From positions 54,263-118,262 of the forward strand of contig JAHQWH010000189.1 of the NCBI GenBank assembly GCA_029856105.1: a stretch of DNA of 64,000 nucleotides, written 5' to 3'. The notes below the pieces were generated by a model, which searched no databases, was not told the DNA's origin, and was given only the letters and a program-made list of their open reading frames with translations. The first letter of the stretch is position 1. Every line of letters starts with the position of its first letter. Shown here in pieces: positions 8,618 to 17,499 of this stretch. The position numbers and the translations under genes are program-made. Origin of the DNA: Promethearchaeia archaeon. Its GTDB lineage: Archaea > Asgardarchaeota > Lokiarchaeia > Sigyniarchaeales > SOKP01.

Positions 8618-9820
8618 TTACACCAAATCTGAGGGTAAAATCGGGTTAACGAGCAGATTTCGAAAGTCCTTAACTGAAGGGAATTCACCATATTTATTTA
8701 TTATGAGTTTTGCTCCAGAATTATAGGAAAAAACAGTTGTTGAGTATATAGGGTTAGAAAGTGAATTTATTTGATTTTTTATGTTTTCTTCGTTAAAAAT
8801 TTCAAAGTTTGTTGCATATTGAATTAAGTCCTCATTGTTCCACTCGTCAATAAGAGCATGATAAGCGAAATTATACCAAAAAAGCGATAATTTTCCTTTT
8901 ACTTTGCTTTGTGCTATTAATGCTTCAATAGAAGATTCTATTGACGGGTCTGGACATAATTCTTGTAAACTAACTTCAGCTTGTTCTTGATAGGAAGTAA
9001 AGAGCGCATTCGCGGCTAAATCTGCAATTCCTTCACTAATTATTAATTTAGGTGAATGTAGCAGCAATATTGAGTGTTCGAACTGATTTAACTCGCGATA
9101 TAACCTCTGTTCTTTGACCACAAATTCCGTGTGGTGTCCAGGATATCCTTCGTGAGTGGCAAAAAACAAAAACGCCGTCCAATACATACTATAATTCGGA
9201 TTGACTTCTAATCGTGAGCGAAAATTACCCAAGTACCATTCATAGCATGGGAATTTTATTTTTTGATTTTTTACTAACTCTACAATGATGTGTTCTTTTT
9301 TAGGTAGAAGATCGACAAACAATTCTTTAGTTTTCTTTTCTGCGATGTTAAGCGCTTTTTTAAACAATACAAAAACATTCGCTTCAGGAACCGTTCGTTG
9401 CACTCTTATTTCATTCATTCGCTCTTTTAAGCTTCCAGATCCCTTATAAGCCTCGTTAAACTCTTCTTTTAAGTTATCTAATTCAGATTCTTTAACGGGC
9501 CGTAAGGCTACATCGTATAACCTTAAAGCTTGTTCCTTAATAGTAATCTCGATACCGTTTAAAATCTCGATCGAAGTCCTCATCGCCGTTAACATCTTTT
9601 CTAAGTATCGCTCGCGATTTTTGTCGTAACCTTGTTTAAACAAATCTTTTTGTAAAGCTTTGCAATCGGTTAAAAGCTTGTTTGGTGAAATTATTACCTC
9701 ATTGTCAACGATTTTACGTAATTTTTTAGGACCAATATAAAAATCTACATATCCCTTATTGTGTTTGTCTATGTGAAGTGTTAAACACAGAAATCTTTTT
9801 CCATATTCAGATAATTTCAT
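8618..9820 (-). CDS. DUF885-like putative metallopeptidase
   Basis: The 400-residue cytosolic protein contains 'THEGYPGHHTEF' (HEGYPGHH at 223-230) and a downstream 'SEGIADLAANALF' about 35 residues later. This is the HE-x4-HH plus Glu arrangement of the DUF885 zincin-like family, suggesting a zinc peptidase. It is shorter than typical bacterial DUF885 proteins (500-600 residues), lacking some of the N-terminal helical part. No signal peptide is seen. It stands alone between AT-rich gaps. The substrate is unknown. Confidence 0.7.
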   Translation of the reverse strand: MKLSEYGKRFLCLTLHIDKHNKGYVDFYIGPKKLRKIVDNEVIISPNKLLTDCKALQKDLFKQGYDKNRERYLEKMLTAMRTSIEILNGIEITIKEQALRLYDVALRPVKESELDNLKEEFNEAYKGSGSLKERMNEIRVQRTVPEANVFVLFKKALNIAEKKTKELFVDLLPKKEHIIVELVKNQKIKFPCYEWYLGNFRSRLEVNPNYSMYWTAFLFFATHEGYPGHHTEFVVKEQRLYRELNQFEHSILLLHSPKLIISEGIADLAANALFTSYQEQAEVSLQELCPDPSIESSIEALIAQSKVKGKLSLFWYNFAYHALIDEWNNEDLIQYATNFEIFNEENIKNQINSLSNPIYSTTVFSYNSGAKLIINKYGEFPSVKDFRNLLVNPILPSDLV

Positions 9821-10203
9821 AGTTACACCCGGTAATTTTGTCTTTGTAAAAGTAAGTATTTTAATTATTAATAAATATTTAAGTTTTTAAATAAATATCT
9901 TATCTAATTACTTTTTTAAATTTCTCTTCATTAGCTTTCAAAGTTAATTAGAATTTTCTCCAAAACCTAATTGTGAACCATCTATTTTATTCTTAATTAT
10001 ATCGATTGCTTTTTCGAGCGCAATAACAAGGGAAAACATTCCAAAATTAGTAGAAATATTGTTCTCTAATTAATTAGAGTAAAGTTGAAATGTAATATTT
10101 AAATTAAAAATAAAAGGAAAAGACTATAATATTAATAATAATAATAAAAATTTATTGAAGGTGTTGATATATCAGTCTAAGACAATACAATACGGAATTA
10201 GGA
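9821..10203. other. AT-rich intergenic region
   Basis: These 383 nt separate divergent genes. Near the LSm gene there is a run of AATAATAAT repeats (about 10128-10147). On the minus strand, ATG 10039 opens a 31-codon frame ending at 9944 with a rather protein-like composition (hydrophobic, then charged, then Gly-rich), but no good ribosome binding site. I see no RNA gene. Confidence 0.4.
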
Positions 10204-10590
10204 TTGCTCATAGATAAGATTGTTAAAGTATATCTAGAAAAAGACAAATTCTTTGTTGGACAATTAAAAGGCGTTTCGGAAGATAGTAACCTGATTTTAA
10301 ATAATGTGAAAAATGAAAAAGGTAAAACATTCCCAAAAATGTTGATAAGAAGTAGTTACTATCATTTTGTAACGGTAGAAGAGGAGCCGTTCCCAATGCA
10401 AGCTTTGGCAAATAGAATTGCTACAATTTTTTCAAAAGGACATGTGAACTATATTGACGATCAAAATATTATATCCATTTTGAATGGTAAAATCATTGTA
10501 GATGAGAACGGAGTGAGAGGGACTGGTCCTTCTGCTGATCGCGTAAAGAAGATATACGATCAATTTAATCTTGATTTAGAAAAGGACTAA
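10204..10590 (+). CDS. LSm (Sm-like) RNA-binding protein with C-terminal extension
   Basis: The first 65 residues follow the Sm fold. The Sm1 motif is 'VKVYLEKDKFFVGQLKGVSEDSNLILNNV', and the shorter Sm2 strand 'KMLIRSSYYHFV' departs from the usual I-R-G. LSm proteins form ring-shaped oligomers that bind U-rich RNA. The last 60 residues, starting 'EEEPFPMQALANRIATIFSKG', are an extension resembling the two-domain SmAP3 class. The start is TTG 10204, preceded by GAAGGTG further upstream. It converges with the eight-gene operon on the other strand. Confidence 0.72.
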   Translation: MLIDKIVKVYLEKDKFFVGQLKGVSEDSNLILNNVKNEKGKTFPKMLIRSSYYHFVTVEEEPFPMQALANRIATIFSKGHVNYIDDQNIISILNGKIIVDENGVRGTGPSADRVKKIYDQFNLDLEKD

Positions 10591-10617
10591 TTAATATCCT
10601 TATTTTTTTAAATTTTT

Positions 10618-11139
10618 TTAAGTAGATTCTTTTCCTTTGAACGCGTTTAATAAGTTTTTTAGGTTTAAGTCTTGAATTATATTTTTCAAGATTGCTTTTC
10701 CTAATGGGGTAATTTTTATTATATCTAGATCTTCTATTTTTCTTAAATAATCATTTTCAATTAGGAACTCAACATCAGTTGCCCAGACTTCCTTAAAAAT
10801 ATCTTTTAGATCACTAATCTTTATGTTTTCATCTACTTCCTTGCTGAGGGCAAGTATCAAAGCCAAAGTACCATATTGAGAAGGTGTAATGCTGTCATCT
10901 TTACCCTCAGAGGTTAAAACGTAGAACTTTTGATCTAAAAAATTAGATTTTATAAATTCAAAACCAATTTTCTTTAAATTTAAATAAACTGTGCTTATAA
11001 TTTGTTCAAAATCGAAATTTATACTTAAATTCTGGAGATCTTCTTCTCTAATCATTTTTTGGGGGCTTGTTAAAATAATTTTAGTAATATTTTTTACTGC
11101 TTCTTCAAAATTTGTAATTTCCATATTTTTTCTTATCAA
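10618..11139 (-). CDS. Winged-helix (kite/ScpB-like) protein, last gene of 8-gene operon
   Basis: The 173-residue protein appears to be two consecutive winged-helix units: 'MIREEDLQNLSINFDFEQIISTVYLNLKKIGFEFIKS' leading into a beta-wing 'FYVLTSEG', then 'TPSQYGTLALILALSKEVDENIKISDLKDIF' with 'EFLIENDYLRKIED..IKITPLGKAIL'. Tandem winged helices of this size are the hallmark of kite proteins (ScpB, MukE, MksE, Nse1/3) that partner SMC complexes. Its start overlaps the end of the SMC-like gene by 4 nt (ATGA), implying translational coupling. The fold assignment is by pattern only; I cannot name a family. Confidence 0.5.
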   Translation of the reverse strand: MIRKNMEITNFEEAVKNITKIILTSPQKMIREEDLQNLSINFDFEQIISTVYLNLKKIGFEFIKSNFLDQKFYVLTSEGKDDSITPSQYGTLALILALSKEVDENIKISDLKDIFKEVWATDVEFLIENDYLRKIEDLDIIKITPLGKAILKNIIQDLNLKNLLNAFKGKEST

Positions 11140-12785
11140 CTCTCTTCAACTTTTAAAACTTTTAAATTCTCAATTTCTTTTTTTAATTCTAAATTTGACA
11201 TAAGAAAGATTAGTTTAAAATTAGTTAGATTATCATTATTTTCTAATATTGGTAATATTTTTCTAATAGTTCTGTAAATGGAACCACCTTTATTATAAAC
11301 ATTAGGAATGAATAAATTTGAAAACAAGATATTTTCAGATTTCATAAGGATTTTGATAGAGATGAAAAAAGCAATTATGAAATAAATTTTTTCGGGAGTT
11401 GTTAATCCTTCAAAATTGACTTTCTCTTTGTAATTTCGTTTAAATTTTGTTTGGATAAGAAAAGCCATGTTATCGTTGCTAACTACGAGCTGATATATAA
11501 TTTCTAGATGAATTTCTTTTAAGAAGCTATTCAATAAAATTTCAAGATCGTTAATAATAATCTCAAAATTCTTAAAATTTTCAAAGCTTTTAGCAACTTC
11601 TTTTTCATTAGTAGAAATAATGATTTTATCACTACCAATTTTCAAAATATTATCAAACTCTCTCAATTTTTCAATTATTAGAGTTAAGTCGCTCAAATTA
11701 TGAACATTAAATGAATCTTCTGGAATCGAAATTTTATCTAACTCCGAGGTCGTTTTTCCAATCTCATCTTCAATCTCCACGGATGGTCGTACGGGTTTTA
11801 ACATTAAATTTTCAGGTTCTTCCTCTGGAGAGTCTGTATTTGTTTTTTTGTTTTTTTCGTAATTAGATTTTACTTCCTTTATTCTTTTTTCGTCCTTTTT
11901 TATTGTTTCTAAGAGTTCCTCATAATCATTTTTATATATTTCATAATGAGGAGTAAGATTTTCTTGTTTCACTTTAGTTTCATTTGTTCTTGATCGAATT
12001 TGTTTAATTTCGTATTGAGCTTCTTTCGCTTTTTTCTGAAGAGCTCGTATCTTTTCGGCGTTAGTAAGATTTACATTAATTCCTAATTTCGCAATTGAGT
12101 CGTTGTTTTTTTCATTTAAAGAACCCTCGATTTGTCGCGTAATTCTATTAATTTGATTAAAGCATTCTTTTTTAGTTTCGTTTAGATCTCGAATCTGTAG
12201 ATCATAATTTCTTAATTCTTTTTTTATTTGATCGATCTGGTTTTTTTGCTGAAAGTAATCCTCTTCTAAATAATTCAATTCTTTCCTATTTTTTATTATA
12301 GCCTCATTTAATTTTTTAATTAAGTCAATAATTGATGCTAGATCGCTTGATTTTTTGTAAAGTTTTGATAATTCTAATTCTTCAGATAACTGATTCTTTT
12401 TTTGCGTTAAGAAGATATATCTGAAAATTTTCAATAATATTTCAGTAAGCGAGTTAAAGTCAGAAAAAGTTTCTAAATTATATTCCATAATTTTGCGATA
12501 GTTAGATAAATAATCCAATATATTTAGAGATTTATCTAAGTTAGAAAAATTAATGTTTTGGTTTTGAAAAAGATTAATAAATTTTTTAACAGGGATTAAC
12601 TCTAAATTTTCGATAATTTCTAAGAAATCTTTATTCTTATATTGATTTAGAGCATCTTTTTTGAATTTACCAAGAATTAATGTAAATCTATCTTCTATTA
12701 ATATTTCTTTCGTTCCAACTGAAAGCTTAAAATTATTTAGACTAATAGGTAAATTCACTCCTGATTCTTTTTTAATCAGATTCAA
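11136..12785 (-). CDS. Coiled-coil protein with degenerate SMC/RecF-like ATPase head
   Basis: The 549-residue protein is built like a short SMC or Rad50. Residues 1-50 resemble an SMC head start ('LNNFKLSVG...FTLILGKFKKDAL', 34-46), where a Walker A G-x-x-x-x-G-K-S/T would be expected but is absent. Long coiled coils run roughly 130-320. The C-terminal 90 residues mimic an ABC head: 'GLTTPEKIYFIIAFFISIKIL' (460 on) sits where the L-S-G-G-E signature helix belongs, and 'NILFSNLFIP' (486-495) replaces the Walker B strand without D-E. It therefore looks like a catalytically dead ABC-type head. It overlaps the upstream gene by 14 nt and the winged-helix gene by 4 nt. Confidence 0.5.
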   Translation of the reverse strand: MNLIKKESGVNLPISLNNFKLSVGTKEILIEDRFTLILGKFKKDALNQYKNKDFLEIIENLELIPVKKFINLFQNQNINFSNLDKSLNILDYLSNYRKIMEYNLETFSDFNSLTEILLKIFRYIFLTQKKNQLSEELELSKLYKKSSDLASIIDLIKKLNEAIIKNRKELNYLEEDYFQQKNQIDQIKKELRNYDLQIRDLNETKKECFNQINRITRQIEGSLNEKNNDSIAKLGINVNLTNAEKIRALQKKAKEAQYEIKQIRSRTNETKVKQENLTPHYEIYKNDYEELLETIKKDEKRIKEVKSNYEKNKKTNTDSPEEEPENLMLKPVRPSVEIEDEIGKTTSELDKISIPEDSFNVHNLSDLTLIIEKLREFDNILKIGSDKIIISTNEKEVAKSFENFKNFEIIINDLEILLNSFLKEIHLEIIYQLVVSNDNMAFLIQTKFKRNYKEKVNFEGLTTPEKIYFIIAFFISIKILMKSENILFSNLFIPNVYNKGGSIYRTIRKILPILENNDNLTNFKLIFLMSNLELKKEIENLKVLKVEES

Positions 12786-13809
12786 AATGATTTTTGAATT
12801 CTTTGTATTCTTTTTCTTTTTTTTTCTTTCTTTCTCTGATTAATTCGATAGGGTCTTTATCATTATCTTTTTGATTCAAATAATTTTCCTTAAAATTTTT
12901 ATCAAATTGCAATTTAAACTTTTGAATTTTCTCTGAAACTTCTTCTGAAAGTTCTAATTTCTTTTGATTTCCATTTACGATCACATCAGTTAATTTTTCA
13001 CGCTTTTTTTTTCGTTCTCTTCTTTCAAATTCTTTATCTGAGAATTTCAAGTAGTTTGTATAGGTTTCTGTTTGTTCTTCTTGTTTTTTTTTTAATTCTT
13101 CAATTTCACGTTTTTCTTTTCTTTTATTTACAAATTTTTTTTTTGCTAATAATTCTTCTTCCGTTAGTTTATTCTCAACAGTTTGTAAGAAATCTTCATA
13201 AGTTAACTCATGATTTAAATAGAATTGTTGTTCAAATTCTTTAATTAAAGAAGAATCTATACTGTCAGGAAATCTACTTAATTCGTCTTTTAATCTTTTA
13301 TCTATTAAATTACTATAATATTTTTTTAATTGTTCGACAGAACTTAAAAAGAGAGAATTTCGGTTTAGAGCATCTATTAATTCTAACCATTGATTTATTC
13401 CAATGGAAGAAATATAAGATGTTTGACTAATAATTTTACTAATTTTTCTATTTTCAATTAAATCTAAACCAATAATTCTAGTATTAATTTCATTTAAACT
13501 AATTAGCTTTAGATGCTCTTTAAAGTCATTTTTGTATTTATTAAGAAGTTTGTTTTGTAGGTCTAGAAATCTATTTATGTTATTGTTTGAGATCTTTTCT
13601 AAGTTTTGGTAGATATTACTTAGAAAATTTGTTAATTCGTTTAATTGATTACTAAACGATTCATCGTCGAAATATTGGGATATTAATCGTTTTTCTTCTT
13701 CTAATTTCTCAGCGATATTAGTTATTTGGTTAACTTTTCCTTGAAGATTTTCTATGGGAGATGTATAATCTCTAATTTTTTCGAGGTTAAATAATTGATT
13801 TTTCATCAT
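12772..13809 (-). CDS. Unrecognised helical/coiled-coil protein of the 8-gene operon
   Basis: I do not recognise this 345-residue protein. It is helical throughout, with a globular-looking middle ('GINQWLELIDALNRNSLFLSSVEQLKKYY'). From about residue 215 it has an extremely charged Lys/Glu coiled coil ending in a Lys-rich cluster. There is no catalytic motif, no cysteine pair and no membrane segment. Its position directly before the SMC-like gene, with a 14-nt overlap, suggests the two products bind each other. A kleisin-like linker role is one possibility, without motif support. Confidence 0.45.
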   Translation of the reverse strand: MMKNQLFNLEKIRDYTSPIENLQGKVNQITNIAEKLEEEKRLISQYFDDESFSNQLNELTNFLSNIYQNLEKISNNNINRFLDLQNKLLNKYKNDFKEHLKLISLNEINTRIIGLDLIENRKISKIISQTSYISSIGINQWLELIDALNRNSLFLSSVEQLKKYYSNLIDKRLKDELSRFPDSIDSSLIKEFEQQFYLNHELTYEDFLQTVENKLTEEELLAKKKFVNKRKEKREIEELKKKQEEQTETYTNYLKFSDKEFERRERKKKREKLTDVIVNGNQKKLELSEEVSEKIQKFKLQFDKNFKENYLNQKDNDKDPIELIRERKKKKEKEYKEFKNHFESD

Positions 13810-13856
13810 TTTTAGCTAAAAATTATATTTCGAAATTAGTATCTTCTAATACGTTA

Positions 13857-14975
13857 TTATATCTCTGGAGGACTAAATAATTTTTTATTATTATTTTCAG
13901 TTCTTTTCGTTCCTGTATAACTTTTATTCGGATTGCTTAAAACATCTTGTCTCTCAACATGAATTGCAGTGCCTCCAACTAATTTTAATGAATTGTAAAA
14001 ATGTTCATAAGTTAAACGTTCTGAATCAATAGCCTTCAATAAAGATACTTTCGTACCCCTTTCGATATCTGAGCCAGAATATCCAATAGTTAATTCGAGG
14101 AAGCCCTTTGCTTTGCTCTTTTTGTTGAGTTCATCCCATAATATATCATCTTTGAACTCAGTGATGGTATAACCTAATTTACTTTCTAAACTTATTGTAA
14201 TTGCCTTAAGTCTTTCGTATTCGTCATTTAAATTAGCTAAAATCGATTTATCAACCCCAATTTTTGCATTTTCTACCTTATTAAGGAAAGATTCAATGAT
14301 CTGCTTTCTTACATGAAAATCGGGGAATTCAAAGCTAAAATGAAAGGTAAATCGTCTCCAAATAGCTGAATCTAATTGGTTTTGATGATTTGTTGCCCCA
14401 AATATAGCTAAAGGTACGCCTTGATAATTTATTCTATCGATTGCTTGTAAAAATGATATAACCGCGCGTTTAATTTCACCAACTTCGTGAATGTTAGATC
14501 TTTCAGAACCAATAGAATCAATTTCATCGAAAAATAATATAAAAGCACCTCTTTCTTTCGCGATTTCAGCTGCTAAATCCACAACATTTCTAATTTGTTT
14601 AATTGTATCTCCTAATAATGGTGATACCAATCTATCAGTTTCTACTACACATATTGGAATTTCATAATGCTTTGCAAATCCTCTCGTAAGGGAAGTTTTA
14701 CCTGTGCCTGGAGGGCCATATAAAAGAACTGTTAAGCTGGGATTAAGTTTTGCTCCTTTTAACTGTTCCGTAAATTCATTATATTTTTTTAAAGCTTTGA
14801 AAAAATCATGTAATATTTCTTTTTTAACCTCGTTTCCTAAAATAGCGTCAATATTATCTTGAATGTCGAAAGGAAAATACACTGCTCCATATTTACCCAT
14901 CCTGTTTTTAATTACCTCGTCGGTATATGTTTTTATTTCTTCCACTTCTTCATTTGAATTGCTAATTTTTCTCAT
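13857..14975 (-). CDS. AAA+ ATPase of the 8-gene operon
   Basis: This is a single-domain classical AAA ATPase of 372 residues. Walker A GPPGTGKT lies at 87-94, Walker B ILFFDE at 146-151, sensor 1 GATN at 193-196 and arginine-finger pair at 207-208 ('WRRF'), so it should hydrolyse ATP and form a ring. The N-terminal about 80 residues lack a recognisable substrate-binding domain. A small helical lid follows with an inserted charged segment (about 235-275), and a basic tail ends the protein. It is the only evident enzyme in the operon, so it is probably the motor or remodelling component. It resembles the stand-alone AAA proteins in prokaryotic accessory systems more than PAN or Cdc48. Confidence 0.9.
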   Translation of the reverse strand: MRKISNSNEEVEEIKTYTDEVIKNRMGKYGAVYFPFDIQDNIDAILGNEVKKEILHDFFKALKKYNEFTEQLKGAKLNPSLTVLLYGPPGTGKTSLTRGFAKHYEIPICVVETDRLVSPLLGDTIKQIRNVVDLAAEIAKERGAFILFFDEIDSIGSERSNIHEVGEIKRAVISFLQAIDRINYQGVPLAIFGATNHQNQLDSAIWRRFTFHFSFEFPDFHVRKQIIESFLNKVENAKIGVDKSILANLNDEYERLKAITISLESKLGYTITEFKDDILWDELNKKSKAKGFLELTIGYSGSDIERGTKVSLLKAIDSERLTYEHFYNSLKLVGGTAIHVERQDVLSNPNKSYTGTKRTENNNKKLFSPPEI

Positions 14976-14991
14976 CTCATTTTATTGTAAT

Positions 14992-16308
14992 TTAATTATT
15001 TTTTCTTTCTTTATCAAATTTTTCACAATAATCTGCTATTTCATTAATAAATTCTTTAAGATTATCAATTTGAGAACCAATAAAGTTAAAAATTTCTTTT
15101 CTATATTGAGGGGAATCTCTTATCTTTAGTTTATCTAAACCTAAATAATTAGGAAAACATACGAGTTTCATTAAATAAGGTAGAACTTTCTCATTTGTTT
15201 GTAAATCTTTGAATATTGGATAAAAAATATTTTGATCAGATAATTTCCATTTTAAAATTCCCATGTAAATTAGAAAGGCAAAATTCATTGAAATCCAATT
15301 TATCAATTCTTTTGATAAAAATCCTCTCCTTTGTGAAGCTAACGCTAAATAATACAAAATTAAAGTTTCATTGCTCAATTTTGGTAATAATCTTATTTTT
15401 TCATCGGATTGTTTATTCTCACGTATGAAATTATTTTCTAGCATTATATCTACTAAATCTTCTTTTGGTGCAATGAAGATTTCGTCAATAACACGGAGTC
15501 CAATGCGCTCGGCAATTTGGTTTATAGCTTCTTCCTCAGCATTAGCGATTGAATCAATATATGGGTTAAAAACTTCAGTTTTTAATATCATAGGAAGTTC
15601 TTGATTACCTCTTTCAGGGAATTCTCCAAAATTTGGATCTAAATTGTAAAGAGAAGTTATATTGTTGATTAATTGATAAACTTTTGGAGACATACCAGGA
15701 ATTTCAAAAAAATCTGATCGTTCTAATTTTTCCCGATAATAAGTATGGGGTTGGAGTATATGTCGTTGGCACTCATATAAATCCGAAGAGTATTTTAGTA
15801 ATTTGTTATAAATAATCATTATATTTCTTCCTCGGGAAAATAATCTTTCTTCTATGAACTTCGTTAAAACATATAAAAATGTTTTTTCTAAACTTGATTC
15901 GTCTGGATTGGTAATATGCCGTAAAACATTCAATGCACCAATGGATTCGTACAAAAATTCAATGATATAATCTTTTATATCAATTATTGGAATGGTTTCC
16001 CTATACTTCAATATAAAATCTTTAATTATATCATAAACATTTGATCTATACATCGTATAAAATTCTGATAACGCTCTTACTTTTCGGATATTTCTTTTTT
16101 CTTCTTCTTGGCGAATTTTATCCAGGATTTCAATATCTAGTAGTAAGTCAGCGTCTAATTCGATAATTTTTCTCCTTGTTTCTCTAAGAATTGGGCGCAT
16201 ATGACTTATAAAAGTTAAATATCTAGGTAGAATATCAGTCCACTTCTCCCTTTTTCTACCTGATTTTACCATTCTAGTAGATTTTTTTTTGTAACTCATA
16301 GTTTTCAC
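14992..16308 (-). CDS. Unrecognised helical protein of the 8-gene operon
   Basis: I do not recognise this 438-residue protein. It begins with a strongly basic stretch (Lys/Arg-rich in the first 25 residues), then a helical domain with many aromatic residues. The middle section carries an acidic 'NAEEEAINQIAERIGLRVIDEIFIAPKEDLVDIMLENNF', suggestive of a winged or repeat-helical fold. No cysteine knuckles, nucleotide-binding loop or membrane segment is seen. The gaps to its neighbours are 16 and 18 nt, so it is part of the same transcript. Confidence 0.5.
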   Translation of the reverse strand: MKTMSYKKKSTRMVKSGRKREKWTDILPRYLTFISHMRPILRETRRKIIELDADLLLDIEILDKIRQEEEKRNIRKVRALSEFYTMYRSNVYDIIKDFILKYRETIPIIDIKDYIIEFLYESIGALNVLRHITNPDESSLEKTFLYVLTKFIEERLFSRGRNIMIIYNKLLKYSSDLYECQRHILQPHTYYREKLERSDFFEIPGMSPKVYQLINNITSLYNLDPNFGEFPERGNQELPMILKTEVFNPYIDSIANAEEEAINQIAERIGLRVIDEIFIAPKEDLVDIMLENNFIRENKQSDEKIRLLPKLSNETLILYYLALASQRRGFLSKELINWISMNFAFLIYMGILKWKLSDQNIFYPIFKDLQTNEKVLPYLMKLVCFPNYLGLDKLKIRDSPQYRKEIFNFIGSQIDNLKEFINEIADYCEKFDKERKNN

Positions 16309-16326
16309 TCTTTTTTTTTAACTATA

Positions 16327-17475
16327 TTAACTTTCATCGTATCCTACTACTATTTCCGTGAATATATTAGCGATCTCCACGAAAATTGGTATTTCTACAC
16401 GCACCAACTCTCCGAGAATCCACTTGTTTACATCTTTCAACAAGAAACGTATCTGATTCATTATTTTTTTATTAATTTCTGAGTCTATTATTTTGGTTAA
16501 CCATAAACCTCCTCCTAACCTATAAGCAATAATTTTTATTAATGGTTCAAAAAGAGGGTCTAAGACTTGTCTCATCATCCACGATTTTGGAATAACACTC
16601 ATATTATCTTCGTTAAAATTAGGATCGTTGAGAATGGGGTTCGTCTCATCAACAGATAATTTTGGCATAAAGCTTAATAATAGAATTAAAGCAAATATAG
16701 CAGAGATGCCGTTTATTGTATAAGAGCCCCCAATCTTCTTAATATCGTCTCTATTTATTGAAACATTAGCTAAAAACATACAAATAAAAACATTTCTGTC
16801 GAAGGCATCAGACACATAAGCATAACCTAATTCCTCATCAATTATTAAATATTTTTCTTCAAGGATTTCAATAATATCATCTGGAAATGTGTAAAAAGTG
16901 TAAACTTTCTCTTCACTTCTTCTAACATCCTTTTTTACAACTAACTCTTTTGAAACCAAACCAAACATTTTAACAAGTTCTTCAAGTTGGTTTTTTATGT
17001 AATGACGAGGTTTATTTGGATCACCAAACATAGCATAAAATTGATGATCTATAATATTAAAATCATTTCTTTTACTAAAGGCTTCTACCATCCTATTTAT
17101 TATGGGGCCTTGTGTTCCTGAAGCGATTGCTTTCGCTTTTGATGTTACAAATCCATTTAATAACTCGTTTATAATAAAATCTTGTTCATGACTTCTAGAT
17201 TTTAATATTTTATCAAAAGCTTCAGAAAAAATTTTTGTATTTGGAAAAAATGCGTTTTGAATTTTATCATTTATTGATTTTATAAAAATATCTCCATTAT
17301 TCTTTGGAAAGTGGAGCTTCATATTATTCAGTCTTTGTACTAGAGCCTCTTTTGCCCCTGGAATGTTTTCCGCATCTCTTTTTTCCAATTCATCGATTGC
17401 TTTTTCTAACCCTTTATTAAATTGCTGAAGTAATTCTTTCCAAGTAGGATTTTGAATTTCTGCCATTTTTTTCAC
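16327..17475 (-). CDS. Unrecognised protein of the 8-gene operon
   Basis: I do not recognise this 382-residue protein. It is mostly helical, with a motif-like 'GPIINRMVEAFSKRNDFNIIDHQFYAMFGDPNKPRHYIKNQLEELVKMFGLVSKELV' that may be a winged-helix-like unit. A hydrophobic stretch 'INGISAIFALILLLSFMPKL' near residue 260 could be a buried helix or a membrane contact. Starts at ATG 17475, or 9 nt later at the second Met. It is 24 nt downstream of the zinc-ribbon gene. Confidence 0.5.
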   Translation of the reverse strand: MKKMAEIQNPTWKELLQQFNKGLEKAIDELEKRDAENIPGAKEALVQRLNNMKLHFPKNNGDIFIKSINDKIQNAFFPNTKIFSEAFDKILKSRSHEQDFIINELLNGFVTSKAKAIASGTQGPIINRMVEAFSKRNDFNIIDHQFYAMFGDPNKPRHYIKNQLEELVKMFGLVSKELVVKKDVRRSEEKVYTFYTFPDDIIEILEEKYLIIDEELGYAYVSDAFDRNVFICMFLANVSINRDDIKKIGGSYTINGISAIFALILLLSFMPKLSVDETNPILNDPNFNEDNMSVIPKSWMMRQVLDPLFEPLIKIIAYRLGGGLWLTKIIDSEINKKIMNQIRFLLKDVNKWILGELVRVEIPIFVEIANIFTEIVVGYDES

Positions 17476-17499
17476 TATAGATTATAATTATTTTAAAAT

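Noticed and set aside
9944..10039. 31-codon minus-strand microprotein
   Set aside because: The composition is protein-like but there is no ribosome binding site or recognisable motif, so I did not list it as a gene.
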